DNA of 64,000 nucleotides, taken from positions 1 to 64,000 of the forward strand of contig JBBMOL010000382.1 in assembly GCA_037954665.1 (NCBI GenBank). Reading direction: 5' to 3'. This stretch comes from Laguncularia racemosa (lineage: Eukaryota > Streptophyta > Magnoliopsida > Myrtales > Combretaceae). Of this stretch, positions 34,485 through 45,573 are shown piece by piece (position 1 is the first letter of the stretch; each line of letters opens with the position of its first letter). Both the position numbers and the translations under genes were made by a program. A model generated the notes under the pieces. The model searched no databases. It had not been told where the DNA came from and saw nothing but the letters and a program-made list of their open reading frames with translations.

Positions 34485-36062
34485 ATTCCATATGTTATCC
34501 ACTACAAGCAAGGTAAAGAGAATGTTGTTGCTGATGCACTATCTAGAAGGTATACTCTTATCTCTACTCTTAGTTCTTGACTGCTTGGTTTTGAGCACAT
34601 TAAGGAGTTATATGCTGCTGATCGAGATTTTTGTGAGGAGTATGTGTATTGTGAGAAGAGTGGGCATGGAAAATTTTATAAACATGAAGGATTCTTGTTT
34701 AGGGAGAGTAAACTGTGCATTCCAATTTGCTCCTTAAGAGAATTACTAGTGAGGGAGTCTCATGGAGGAGGGTTAATGGGACACTTTGGCGTAGCTAAAA
34801 CATTTGGGGTATTGAAGGAACACTTCTATTGGCCTCACATGAAACGAGATATTGAGAGGATTTGTGAGCGATGTGTCATGTGTAGGCAAGCGAAATCTAG
34901 AGTCCAACCTCAAGGGCTTTACACCCCACTTCCCATTCCTCATGAGCCATGGGTAGATATTTCTATGGATTTTGTGTTAGGATTACCCAGGTCTAGACAT
35001 GGTCGGGATTCTATTTTTGTAGTAGTTGATAGATTCTCTAAAATGGCACATTTCATTCCTTGTCACAAAACGGATGATGCTTGTAATATTGCTAATTTAC
35101 TCTTTAGGAAAGTTGTGCGATTGCATGGTATGCCTAGAACAATTATATCAGATAGGGATGCTAAGTTCTTGAGCTACTTTTGGATGACCTTGTGGGCTAA
35201 GTTAGGAACTAAGTTATTATTTTCTACTACTTGTCATCCATAGACTGATGGTCAAATTGAGGTAGTGAATCGAACTTTATCTACTTTGTTGAGGGCTGTA
35301 ATTAAAAAGAATATTAAAAGTTGGGAGGATTGTTTACCGCATGTTGAATTTACCTATAACCGTACAGTGCATTCTGCTACTAAATTTACTCCTTTTGAGA
35401 TTGTGTATGGTTTTAATCCACTAAATCCTTTGGATTTATCACCTTTGCCTATTTCTGAGTATGTTAATTTAGATGGCACGAAGAAGGCCGAATTTGTTAA
35501 ACGGATCCACGAGAAGGCAAGGCTGAACATTGAGCGACAAATAGAGCAGTATGTGAAACAAGCCAACAAAGGTCGTCGACAAGCTGATTTTGAACCTGGA
35601 GATTGGGTTTGGGTTCACATGCGCAAAGAGCGGTTTCCCGTGCAACATCGATCTAAACTACTTCCTAGAGGCGATGGACCATTTCAAGTTCTTGAGCGCA
35701 TCAACGACAATGCAAACAAGATAGATTTGCCTAGTGAGTATCAAGTAAGTGCCACATTTAATGTTACTAATCTGAGTCCTTTTGATGTGGGTGACGATTT
35801 GAGGACAAATCCTTTTCAAGAGGAGGGGAATGATGAGATCCATGATGAGAGTCAAGCCGGAAGAAGGAATGTGTATCCTCTTGAAGTGCCGCCTGGACCA
35901 ATCACAAGAAGTCGAGCGAGACGACTCAAGGAAGCACTTAACGAGTTGATAAAGGATGTCCATGAAGCCGGAAAGGATTGGAGCAATCATGAAGTTGGAA
36001 CGGATTGGAACAACCATGGGAAGACCCTTGCTCTTATACAAGTCACACCGGACACGGGTTGA
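34485..36062 (+). pseudogene. T1 pol 3' part (end of RNase H, integrase)
   Basis: A single frame with stops at 34578-34580 and 35241-35243. It shows the integrase zinc finger (SHGGGLMGHFG ... CERCVMC), the DDE core with MDFVLGLP and ISDRDAKF, the third acidic residue in the segment after the second stop, and the GPITRSRARRLKEAL tail. The end overlaps the LTR by 232 bases, as in the full T1. The second stop falls in the same conserved motif as the 26483 stop of T1, four codons earlier. Confidence 0.85.
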
Positions 36063-36550
36063 AGAGGGCGTGTACTTTCAAGGCACGGCCGTGTAAGGAG
36101 ACAAGAATTGGCATAGAATCATACACTGCTAAAGTACACGGCTGTGTATCCCCTGCCGGCCAGCTTGTTCTGTTTCGTGTTTTTACGCAACTTATCTAAG
36201 CTACGTCGTTTTGGACTTGTTTTTCACGAATTGTAAGCCTAGTATAAAAGCTCCTAAGGTTTAGAACAACAAAGAATTTACATCTTTGAACATTAAACAC
36301 TTTTGAGAGGCACCTCTCTTGGTTCTTCAAGAACTAATTAGAACTTATCGGATTTTATTTCCGTGGCGTTCAACCCGACTTATCAATCGGTCTTTCATCC
36401 CGATTGTGGCGTCTTCACATTATACCAAGGTTCTTGTCTCGCTTATAGACAACGGGTCGCGGTTTCCACTTTAGGTGTTTGGCATCGTAGGTAACGAATT
36501 TCGAACGTATTGGTATTGGGTTTCGTCACGGGTTGGCGTGGGTCGTATCA
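35831..36550 (+). repeat. T1 3' LTR with shortened palindrome array
   Basis: Bounded by the GAGGAGGGGAA purine tract and GTATCA. It is about 190 bp shorter than the other T1 LTRs. Most of the missing sequence is in the ACACG array, of which only a few motifs remain (36065-36160). Confidence 0.85.
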
Positions 36551-37021
36551 ATATGTATGTGATATTAATGTGGAGTGTCATGTGCATGTGGGTGTGGTAC
36601 TCACATGCGAAGCTTAGGCTCACCCCCCCTTCTTACATTTTTTTTTAGCTGCAGGCGAAAATAATGAACAACTAAAGTATGATGAGAATGAGAACTTGGT
36701 AGGACATTACATGGATGAGATGGGAAGAGAACACTATTACTATGTGGAAGAAGAGTGACAAGAATTATCAACATTTGTAAATGGATGTTTTATGGTTAAA
36801 TTGAAGTTATAGAGACAAATTTTAGCTTAAGATTTTGTTGTTAAATAACAACATTTGGAATGACTCACCTATGAGTCATTCCTTTGATTATTGTTATAGT
36901 AGTATGATGACTAATGTATATGAGCAGGTTTGAAGTATGATAGAGTTTTAGGGCCTTAGCCTGTTGCTTGGTAGTAGTGATACGTGGTGAGTTGTGATGC
37001 TCTAAGTTTTGGGGCGTTACA
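36551..37021 (+). mobile_element. CHR-1 LTR 3' end (fragment)
   Basis: It shares the 'gcttaggctcacc...cttctta', 'tttagctgcaggc' and 'gatgctctaagttttggggcgttaca' blocks with 14150-14633. It abuts the truncated T1 copy directly. Confidence 0.7.
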
Positions 37022-39612
37022 TTAGATGGGATGACTTTCAAGGCTATAATGTCATATGGATTTGTATATATTGTATTGTATGTTGATTGTTGGGAACTCT
37101 AAGACACCCTAAGTCTTAGGATGTCAACACCATATTGTCTCTTGCACCAAAATGAGACAATAAGTGGATTTCTTGTTACATTAGTGTTTATGAACACATG
37201 TTGTTTTCCTATTAGTCATCTACATGTAATTATGGTAACTACCACATTAGGCTATTTTTCTCACGCAATTTTTTAAGTATAGATGTTATGCTTGATTAAG
37301 AGATGTATGATGACCTAGGATTTGACATATACTATGGGAATGGGATTGGCAATAGTTGTTTCTTGTACTTTGATAAATACATGAGAGATTTAAGATTCCT
37401 ATATATTTATCTATCAAACTATGTGATTGAAATCAAAGGCCCAAACCTAATCATAAAAAGCCATGTAGAATGCTAGATTTAAATGGAGCTCATTGAGGTT
37501 CTATTTGTAAGAAACAAGTTAATAAAATCTTGTTTCCAAACTTATACAGGTCTATCATACAAGCAACGATTGAAGAGAATTTGGTGGCAAGAAGAAATCT
37601 AATGAAGAACAAGTTCAAAATCATAAAATAAATCAACTTGGAAGTACAAATAAAACAAAGAAAGGGTTTACATTCTAAATATAAAGTGGTTACTGTTTCC
37701 AATAACATGCTAAAAACCTTTTAAAGCACTAATTTAGATAAGCATAATGGAAGAAGTTTTTGATAGCGATATTTATGCAGGTAAATGTTATCTTAAATGG
37801 ATTAAAAGTTATTTTCTTTCCTTTTAGATAATTATTTTTTTCAAGACAATTATTTTGTATTTGCCTATAAATACTTATATAACCCTATGTATGAAAAAAG
37901 TTGATTCTTACCCTTGAATGAATATTGATATTATAGGCTCTTTTCGAGTGTTATGACACCTTCATCTTATTGTATTGAATATGTTTGTCTTAATTGATCT
38001 TATTAGTCCATCTGATTGTGGAAGTCCTTTTTAATTAATCTAGTCATGGTTTATATCAATTGTTTCAATTAAACCTATTTGGTTTCCATAAACTATGGGT
38101 CATATGATTACTAAAGTTCAAACACCCTTTTCTCAGTTCAACAGTTTAATCTTGATTTAAAATGTTATCCATATCCTTATATTTTAGTTGTCTTAAATAA
38201 TAAAATCCATAAAATTATTTTATTTCCCTTATCATAAACACAAAAATACCAAAGATTCAAACTTCATTCATAAAAATGTTTTATTTCCCTTATAATAAAC
38301 ACAAAAATACCAAAGATTAAAACTTCATTTAATGACTGCACATTCTGAGCATAACTTGATTCCAATATAGGTATTTAGGTACATCACTACATGCTATTGG
38401 TATATATTCATATCTGTGAATATTAGCAAGGCATTTTAAACCTATGCATAATCGTATTGCATGTAAGTATGTAGAAGGTTTGTCATGTCGTTGTTATGAG
38501 GTATGATAAGGGGTTAAAACATTCCTTTGGCAAAACTAATTTGCTTATGAAAATGAACGATGTGCCATTCGACTAGAGAAAATTTGATATATGAGGCAAA
38601 AAAGAAAATAAAAATAAATAAAAAAACTAGGTAGGCAATGACTAATGATGGAGATGGAGAAAAGAGGCATTATTGAATGTGAGGCATTGGTATATATGGT
38701 AACCTACTAACTGGACTTCCCATGCTAACAATGGTGATGGTGAACATGCGAAGGCAAAGGCAAAAACTAAATGTGTGACTCTAGCAAAGAGGCAGTTTAT
38801 TGGGTTTCATGAGGATGGAGGTAAGAAAAAGTGGAAGAATTTGGTAGGAAAATGATGCATCAAGTTTTAGTGGCATGCACTCACAAGAGATTAAGGATGA
38901 TACAAATAAAAAATTACATGAGCTTTGAAATTACTCAAATAGTGATAGAATGATTTAGCCTACCAAATTCATTCATGTAGATTGCATACATGTAGGATAA
39001 TGAAAATAAAAAAGGAAGAGAAGAATTGAAATTCAAAAAAAAAAATAAAATGGCTCGTCAAGATGATTCAAAATAAGGTAAAAAAAATATAAACAATATA
39101 GGGTTTATTTGAACTAAATTAGCAAATGCTTTAATTACCATCTTTGCTTTCAAAGCAATTAAAAGAAAAATACTATGATGGCTCCATTGCCTTATCTATA
39201 TTTATCTCATCTATGATTTGTGATTTAGTAATTCCAAAGTTACTTTTTTTTTCTTTTATATGTGATTTAAAAAAGAAAAAGGTTTGTGATGCTAAAGAGG
39301 CCTCAATAGATAAAATAAAATTAGAAATACCTTTTATTTTATGCTAAATTTATACTACTCTTTTGATATGTAATCTAATGTTTTGAAAAAAAAAAATCTC
39401 ATATTGAATTCAAAGTGCTATGCTATTATTACTTATTTCACATGGTGAAGGCATATTCTTTCTTTTTCTTTTCCTTAAAAGACTCATCGGTGCCATGCAT
39501 GAGGGAATGCTAGATGTTTGGTAATCTCTCATTTGACCAAGGTAAAAGAAACCATTGAAGTAGTTAATGCCATGCATATTGTGTGCATAACGAGTTGTAC
39601 GAAATGCTATGG
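37022..39612. other. Intergenic, no gene recognised
   Basis: AT-rich DNA. The stretch 38720-38860 can be read as a lysine-rich open segment but shows no family I know. A short tandem duplication is at 38218-38334. No transposon ends were found. Confidence 0.45.
38218..38334. repeat. Tandem duplication, period 61 bp
   Basis: Two copies (38218-38274 and 38279-38334) of a block beginning ttttatttccctta and containing aaaaataccaaagatt, differing at a few bases. Confidence 0.85.
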
Positions 39613-40298
39613 AACACAAAACACCGATTTCACTTAGTAGGTAAAAAATGTATGACTTATCAATTTATCTTATAAACTATTAGAGGCTCATGTAGCCTAT
39701 GTTAGATTAATCATATTCTGGGCCAAAGCAATGAATATTTTTAAAGTAGCTCATTTTGTATCCAAAAAGCCTATGTAAGAACAAGGATTAAATTTATTTC
39801 AACATTTAGCTACTCTAGGTTAGGGAGTAAAGCCTAATGGGGAAGTTATAGACACCTTTCCATACTTTATATGAGGAGTACTTCATTTAATTTTCTCAAT
39901 AGTGTTGGGCTTAAGTGTTATTTATCATGCACTTCTAGGCCTTGAGACTTTTGACGAATCTTTTGCATTCTTTGTTAATGTATGGAAAGATAGAAATAAA
40001 ATGACCATAATTTTAGGTGTTCACTTAATCTTGTTAGGCATAGGTGCTTTCCTTCTAGTAGCCAAGGTGCTCTATTTCGGAGGTGTATATGATTCCTAGG
40101 CTCTAGGAGGGAGAGATGTTAGAAAAATTACCAACTTGACCTTTAGCCCAAGTGTTATTTTTGGTTATTTACTAAAATCATCCTTTGAAAGAGATGGATG
40201 GATTGCTAGTGTAGATGATTTGAAAGATATAATTGAAGGGCATGCCTACATTGGTTCCATTTGTATACTTGTAGGAATTTGGCATATCTTAACCTCAT
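39613..40298 (+). pseudogene. psbC: Nuclear copy of plastid psbC (photosystem II CP43), fragment
   Basis: One continuous frame across about 228 codons reads as CP43 from just before LINLS.KLL.AHVA (39656-39697) to SICILVGIWHILT (about 40258-40296). The longest open part is 39902-40099, with WKDRNKMTIILG and LILLGIGAFLLV. CP43 is a core antenna protein of photosystem II. There is no frameshift, but seven in-frame stops, several at positions that are Trp in CP43, which points to G-to-A changes on this strand. This is the pattern of an old plastid insertion decayed in methylated nuclear DNA. It covers about half the gene. The left edge is uncertain. Confidence 0.88.
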
Positions 40299-40859
40299 AA
40301 ATGTATTGGGCACATTGCTTAAACCAAAGGGCATGACCATTCATTCATAGGGACCATGCGTCATCTTGAAAGCCATTTTTCCACTCATCTCTAGTTCTCA
40401 TATGTATTTGATGGTATTCACACTTTAGATTGATCTTTAAAAAGATATGAGCAATGAGCACCATGGAGTTTATCTAGCATGTTATCTAGCTTCGGGATAA
40501 GGTATTTATAATTAACAGTGATCTTATTAATAGCTTGATAGTTAATACACATGTGCTATGATCCCTCTTTCTCTTAAACAAGTAGAGTAGGTATTGTATA
40601 AGGGTTCATGCTCTCTCTTACATAGCTATGTTCAATTAACTCGTCCACTTGTTTCTTCAATTTAGTAGCTTACTCTAGATTCATATGATAGGTGGGTCTG
40701 CTTAGCAATGCCACACTTTGCTATAGGTCAATGTAATGCTCTATGTCTCAAAAAAAGGGGTGGTTCCTTAGGTATTTGCTCAAGAAATAAGTCCTTAAAC
40801 CCCTCTAATAGGCCTTAGGGCAAAGACACTTGATTTCTTATTTCCAATAACCTTCTTTG
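40296..40859 (-). pseudogene. Reverse transcriptase N-terminal part, decayed (Ty3/gypsy)
   Basis: On the minus strand the order ESMNPYTIPTLLV, CIN.QAINKITVNY, LIPKLDNMLDKLHGA and a late block ending in NTFMR can be followed despite stops and frameshifts. The last block stops exactly where psbC homology begins (40296-40299). It is similar in order to residues 8-112 of the T1 RT. The rest of pol is missing. Confidence 0.75.
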
Positions 40860-41042
40860 ATGTGCTCAAAACCAAGATTATGCACATACAAAAACCAATT
40901 TGAAAGACAAAGAAACAATGTCAATCAAACTAGTCTCAATCACATGAATAATGGTGTCAAATCTCAATGTTTATAACCAATTCTTCCAATGAGGATGTGA
41001 TAAATCTTAAGTATCCAAATTAGATTGCTCTGATACCAAAAG
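40860..41042 (-). repeat. T2 primer-site unit
   Basis: A reverse-oriented unit like those at 33990-34373: an LTR-end-like stretch, 'gacaaacaaac'-type blocks and the primer site (minus TGGTATCAGAGC, 41031-41042) beside the LTR that starts at 41044. Confidence 0.65.
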
Positions 41043-41043
41043 T

Positions 41044-42072
41044 TGATGTGCTCAAAACCACTTTGAAACACAATCAATCGACCCAAAGAAAACAAGTCTC
41101 AAGTCAATCACAAACCGGTCCACTAATGAGACAATCCACGTGAACACCTTGGAGATTTTGATGGAAAATGTTGATCAAATGATGTAATTATAATCTCTAT
41201 TTGTAACATTCACCAAGTAACCACAATAAGGATTGAAAATCACGTGGAAATCAGGTCAAAGAAAGCAATAAAACTGTGAAATCCACTTCCCCCTTTCAAT
41301 CACAAATTCACGCCACAAGCTAAAATGATATATATAATTCAAGTGCTCAATGAACAATCAATCTTAAAAGATGATTATTCACGAAAAAAAATGTCCAAGA
41401 AAGATTCAAATCTACCCTAGATATGACTCACTAGAGAAGAAATAAACATACTACAAAGATGGAATCGATATGACTCACAATTCCCCTTCGTCGCACTCGC
41501 CACAATTCCAATTCTTGGGTTGAAATTGATAAGAGTTTTGAACTAAGGAATGAACCCTAATTCTACACGTGAAAGTGTCTCTCAATTCTGCAAAATATGG
41601 CCTCCTCAAACCCTCTTCTAAGCAAGTATTTATACTTGCTACTCCTAGGGTTAGAAAGTGGTCAAAATTGCAAGTTTGCCACTTTTAAGGTGGCTAGCCC
41701 TAAATGAAAATTACAAGGAAATAAAAGTGACCCAAAATTATTACAACATAAATAGTCCATGCAAATGAAAAATATATAAAAAAATTGGTCTTCAAGATGC
41801 CGGTCTTCTATAGGATTCATCGGCCCAGCTCATCGCCGGTTCAGGTTGGTCCATGGATAACCCACAAGCTGAGTCTGAGTGAGTTTGTCCATCGCCCTAT
41901 AAAATATGATAAGTGTGCTTGTTAGAAAACACAATACAAGAATAATATAAAAGAGGTTAATTTATAAATAATTCTAGGGTCGATCTGCTCAAAATGAGCC
42001 CTTATTGCCAAAATTCGAATTCATTTAATTCTTGCCCTAATGATAAGTCTCGTTAGATTTTGATTCCTATCA
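41044..42072 (-). repeat. T2 LTR (minus), left copy
   Basis: On the plus strand it starts tgatgtgctcaaaacc and ends cctatca. It contains AGCAAGTATTTATACTTGCT near 41621-41640 and the GCCACTTTTAAGGTGGC hairpin near 41678-41694. Confidence 0.85.
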
Positions 42073-42086
42073 TCTCCTCGGGCCTC
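42073..42086 (-). other. Polypurine tract of the T2 element
   Basis: On the minus strand GAGGCCCGAGGAGA directly before TGATAGGAAT. It overlaps a coding stretch, DLRTNLFEARGDD. Confidence 0.65.
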
Positions 42087-43203
42087 AAAAAGATTTGTCC
42101 TCAAATCTAGTAGATCAAATGCAGTAGAGACTTTGTTTCCTCCTAGCAAGGCACCTGAAGAAATATCACTGCAGAATCCCAAAATCTGAAATACCATGGG
42201 TGGTGATTGTTTTCTCTTCTCCATTTCTAGGATGTATCTCATCTGCGACACAAATAATGCTCCATTATCCAATAAAGTCGCCCCTGTATCAACCTGTTCC
42301 ACTAGAACCATTTCCTCCTTGTCTAACTCATTTGTATGTTGCTGATCTTCATGGTCTCCTAACATTACCCTCTGAAACCTTTGAAGGTGAACATAACTGT
42401 CTTTAAACAGTCTGGCTCTCTGGTGGTCTGCTCGTCTGACTATGATCATCAAGATCCTTTGAAGGTTGGCACATTGGTATCTGAAAAATTTTATGCTCTA
42501 AGGGTTGGCTCGTGTCATTAGAGCCCTCAAGAACCTTTGAAGGTTGGCATACCTGTGTCTGCACAGTTTATTCCTCTAAAGGTTTGATCATGTGGCTATG
42601 ATCGCCAAGATTATGTGATGGCTGTTTTATCTGTCTTTGCATCTCCTAGACCTCTGATGGCGACATAGGGTTCAATACTATACGTTTTCCATCTTTTTTG
42701 AACATATAAGTATTTCTATACCCATCATGTAATACCATCCTGTCATACAACCATGGTCTACCAAGTAATATATGGGATGCACAAAGAGGAAGAATATCAC
42801 ATTCAAGCTAATCATAGTACTTATCCCCTATACTGAAGGGTACCCTAGCCCTTTGGGTCACACAAAGACCATCCTGATCATTCAACCAATGTAATGTATA
42901 GGGTTTGGGATGAGGGATAGTTTCAAGTTTCAACTTCGATACTAATGATGCAGCTACAACATTAGTACAACTACCACCATCAATAATAATTGTGCACAAG
43001 TTTCCTTGTACCCTACAAGAAGTATGGAACAAGTTTTCTCTTTGTCCTTCATCAATGGTTTGAAAAGAAGTCATGTCCCAATGCAATATCTTAGCATAAT
43101 GAAACATTTCACCAGACATGATTGTACTCAAATCCAACAATACAATAATTATCTTCACACTTCCATGGTTCAAGTACACAACCAAACCACAAATGAAGTA
43201 CAC
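42073..43203 (-). pseudogene. Protease-linker ORF joined to the pol C-terminal end
   Basis: The upstream part (43203-42808) contains RENLFHTSC, then IIIDGGSCTNVVA (protease active site, about 42950-42990) and RARVPFSIGDKYYD. A decayed linker follows with repeated QPSK blocks (about 42430-42640). A last open part (42452-42073) has MRYILEMEKRKQSPPMVFQ and ends DLRTNLFEARGDD at the polypurine tract. This last peptide matches the end of T1 pol (DLRINPFQEEGND), so everything from RT to integrase appears cut out while both borders remain. Stops and a frameshift occur in the linker. Confidence 0.7.
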
Positions 43204-44118
43204 TCAACTACTTTCAAGTAGATAGAATTAAATTCAACAACAAGTGTTTAAGTAACTAGTTCAATTACTTTTACACTTTAATGATTTGTTTGAATTTTAA
43301 ATTCCACTACTCAACCTTCCTTTCTTGCTAAATTTTTACACTCACAATGAGTCTTAATGTGCAGCACCTTACACTACACACAACTCCACAAATTTACACC
43401 ACCACACACACCTAATCACAATGCACTCACTTCACCACAACACCAATTCACCACGTTGCAACACCTTCAATCAACATACACACATAACGCCACGCATACA
43501 TACCCTTCACTAATTTTACAAAAACACAACTCCACACACATATACCTTTTATACATGTTGCGGCACACACATACACACTCTTCCACACTTGTATTTCTCC
43601 ACTTCTATACAAGTTTCAAACCATAACTCACAACAAAAGGTAGCTTAAATTCAAATTCAAAATGAGATCATTAATTGCAATATTCCACAAATGGTAAGGA
43701 GCCACTTTCAAATTCAAATGAACACACAATTAAACAATGACTTAATGTGTGTTTTGAAATTCAAATTGCTTCCTTAACTCACACCTCAAATCTGGAAATT
43801 TCAAATCTAAAATCTCAATTGCCACTCCTCAAATCCGAAAATAAATGTACACAACACAAATCCTCTTCACCAATTGAACACTACACTCAATCCTTCACGA
43901 TTTGCTTCAAATTTTACTACACATTCGTAGCCAAATACCAAGGAATCCAAGAGTGTTTAAATCTCTAAATGTTCAACCACTAATCAACAAGATACAATTC
44001 AATAACTCAACAAAAAAAAATTCAAGTTTCACGCCAACAATTTTCGGATCAAGGTGCTACTCAACAAACCCCTAATTTTCGAATTCAAGTTGCAACAATC
44101 CCTTCTCACAACACTCAA
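43204..44118 (-). other. Leader of the T2 element
   Basis: Non-coding, with many 'caaattcaaattc' and 'acacacac' motifs on the plus strand. It is equivalent to the leaders at 24448-24998 and 57784-58824. Confidence 0.5.
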
Positions 44119-44130
44119 GCTCTGATACCA
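44119..44130 (-). other. Primer-binding site, tRNA-Met type
   Basis: Minus-strand TGGTATCAGAGC, five bases from the LTR at 44136. Confidence 0.85.
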
Positions 44131-44135
44131 AAAGA

Positions 44136-45001
44136 TGATGTGCTCAAAACCAAGATTAAGCACATACAAAAACCAATTTGAAAGACAAAGAAACAATGTC
44201 AATCAAACTAGTCTCAATCACAAATTCACGCCACAAGCTAAAATGATATATATTATTCAAGTGCTCAATGAACAATCAATCTTAAAAGATGATTATTCAC
44301 GAAAAAACAAACACAAATATGTCCAAGAAAGATTCAAATCTACCCTAGATATGACTCACTAGAGAAGAAATGAACATACAACAAAGATGGAATCAATATG
44401 ACTCACAATTCCCCTTCGTCGCACTCGCCACAATTCCAATTCTTGGGTTGAAATTGATAATATTTTTGAACTAAGGAATGAACCCTAATTCCACACGTGA
44501 AAGTGTCTCTCAATTCTGCAAAATATGGCCTCCACAAACCCTCTTCTAAGCAAGTATTTATACTTGCTACTCCTAGGGTTAGAAAGTGGTCAAAATTATA
44601 AGTTTGCCACTTTTAAGGTGGCTAGTCCTAAATGAAAATTACAAGGAAATAAAAGTTACCCAAAATGATTACAACATAAATAGTCCATGCAAATGAAAAA
44701 TATATAAAAGAAATTGGTCTTCAAGATGCTGGTCTTCTATAGGATTCATCAGCCCAACTCATCGCCGGTTCAGGTCGGTCTATGGATAACCTATAAGCTG
44801 AGTCTAAGTGAGTTTGTCCATCGCCCTATAAAATATGATAAGTTTGCCTGTTGGAAAACACAGTACAAGAATAATAGAAAAGATGTTAATTTATAAATAA
44901 TTCTATGGTCGATCTGCTCAAAATGGGCCCTCATCGCCAAAATTCGAATTCCTTTAATTCTTGCCCTAATGATAGGTCTCATCGGATTTTGGTTCCTATC
45001 T
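44136..45001 (-). repeat. T2 LTR (minus), right copy, rearranged
   Basis: It begins like a primer-site unit (tgatgtgctcaaaaccaagattaagc), skips part of the standard LTR, then matches 41300-42070 closely. It contains AGCAAGTATTTATACTTGCT near 44550-44569. The end at 45001 lacks the last CA. Confidence 0.75.
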
Positions 45002-45573
45002 TTCTTACTAGTAGAAATAAAGGTATGTTAAGATTTTAGTTTGTTCAAATTCACTTTAGGACATGATAAGGGCTTTCTTTTGGGCTTTACTTATCTACAT
45101 CTGAGCATCCTTCAATTGGCTCGGAGTCATAGGTTATAGCACAACATTCTTTCCATCCTTCTAGAAAGCATAAGTGTTCCTATACCCTTCATGTATGACC
45201 TTATGATCAAACAACCAACATTAGCTAAAGAGTATATAAGATACACTTATCATTGGGATGTCATAGAGGGCCTCATCTTGTTATCGGTCCCTAATGGTTA
45301 TGGGTATTTTGACTTGCTGTGTAACATGAAAAGCTCCCTTCTCTTTGAGCCAGTGTAATTTGTAATGCCTCAAATGCTTCAAGGTAGGCAAATTCAATTA
45401 TTTGACCATGGATGTAGGGGCTACATTGGTGTAACTCCCTACATTGACAATTAGTGCACACAAATGTCCCTTAACCTTACATTCAGTATGAAACAAGTTT
45501 TCATGTTGCTCATTTATAGTTTTAGAGGTGATGCTAAGAGCTCTTCTTAGTATAATGTTAAAGAATTGTCCCT
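45002..45573 (-). pseudogene. Decayed Ty3/gypsy protease fragment
   Basis: On the minus strand it reads HENLFHTEC, a protease block with LIVNVGSYTNV (the catalytic Asp position is lost), HYKLHWLKEKGAFHV and YRNTYAF. It is the same order as the T1-like proteases. It is interrupted on its upstream side by the ATH-2 LTR. Confidence 0.65.

Larger units (their letters stand above)
34485..36550 (+). mobile_element. 5'-truncated T1 copy
   Basis: It starts inside RNase H (YVIHYKQGKENVVADALS, about 34495-34548), runs through integrase and the pol tail, and ends with a 720-bp LTR (35831-36550). The breakpoint at about 34485 joins a T2 leader. The 5' LTR, gag, RT and most of RNase H are absent. Confidence 0.85.
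41044..45001 (-). mobile_element. Pol-less T2 element with lone protease ORF
   Basis: 3' LTR 41044-42072, polypurine tract, a protease-like ORF, a long leader, primer site 44119-44130 and 5' LTR 44136 to about 45001. There is no gag core, RT, RNase H or integrase. The left LTR also has a primer site on its outer side, so two elements may share it through recombination. The 5' LTR is shorter (about 866 against 1029 bp) and starts like a primer-site unit. Confidence 0.75.

Noticed and set aside
39410..39612. Minus-strand open frame just left of the psbC fragment as more plastid sequence.
   Set aside because: I could not match it to any plastid gene with confidence, so psbC is annotated only from about 39613.
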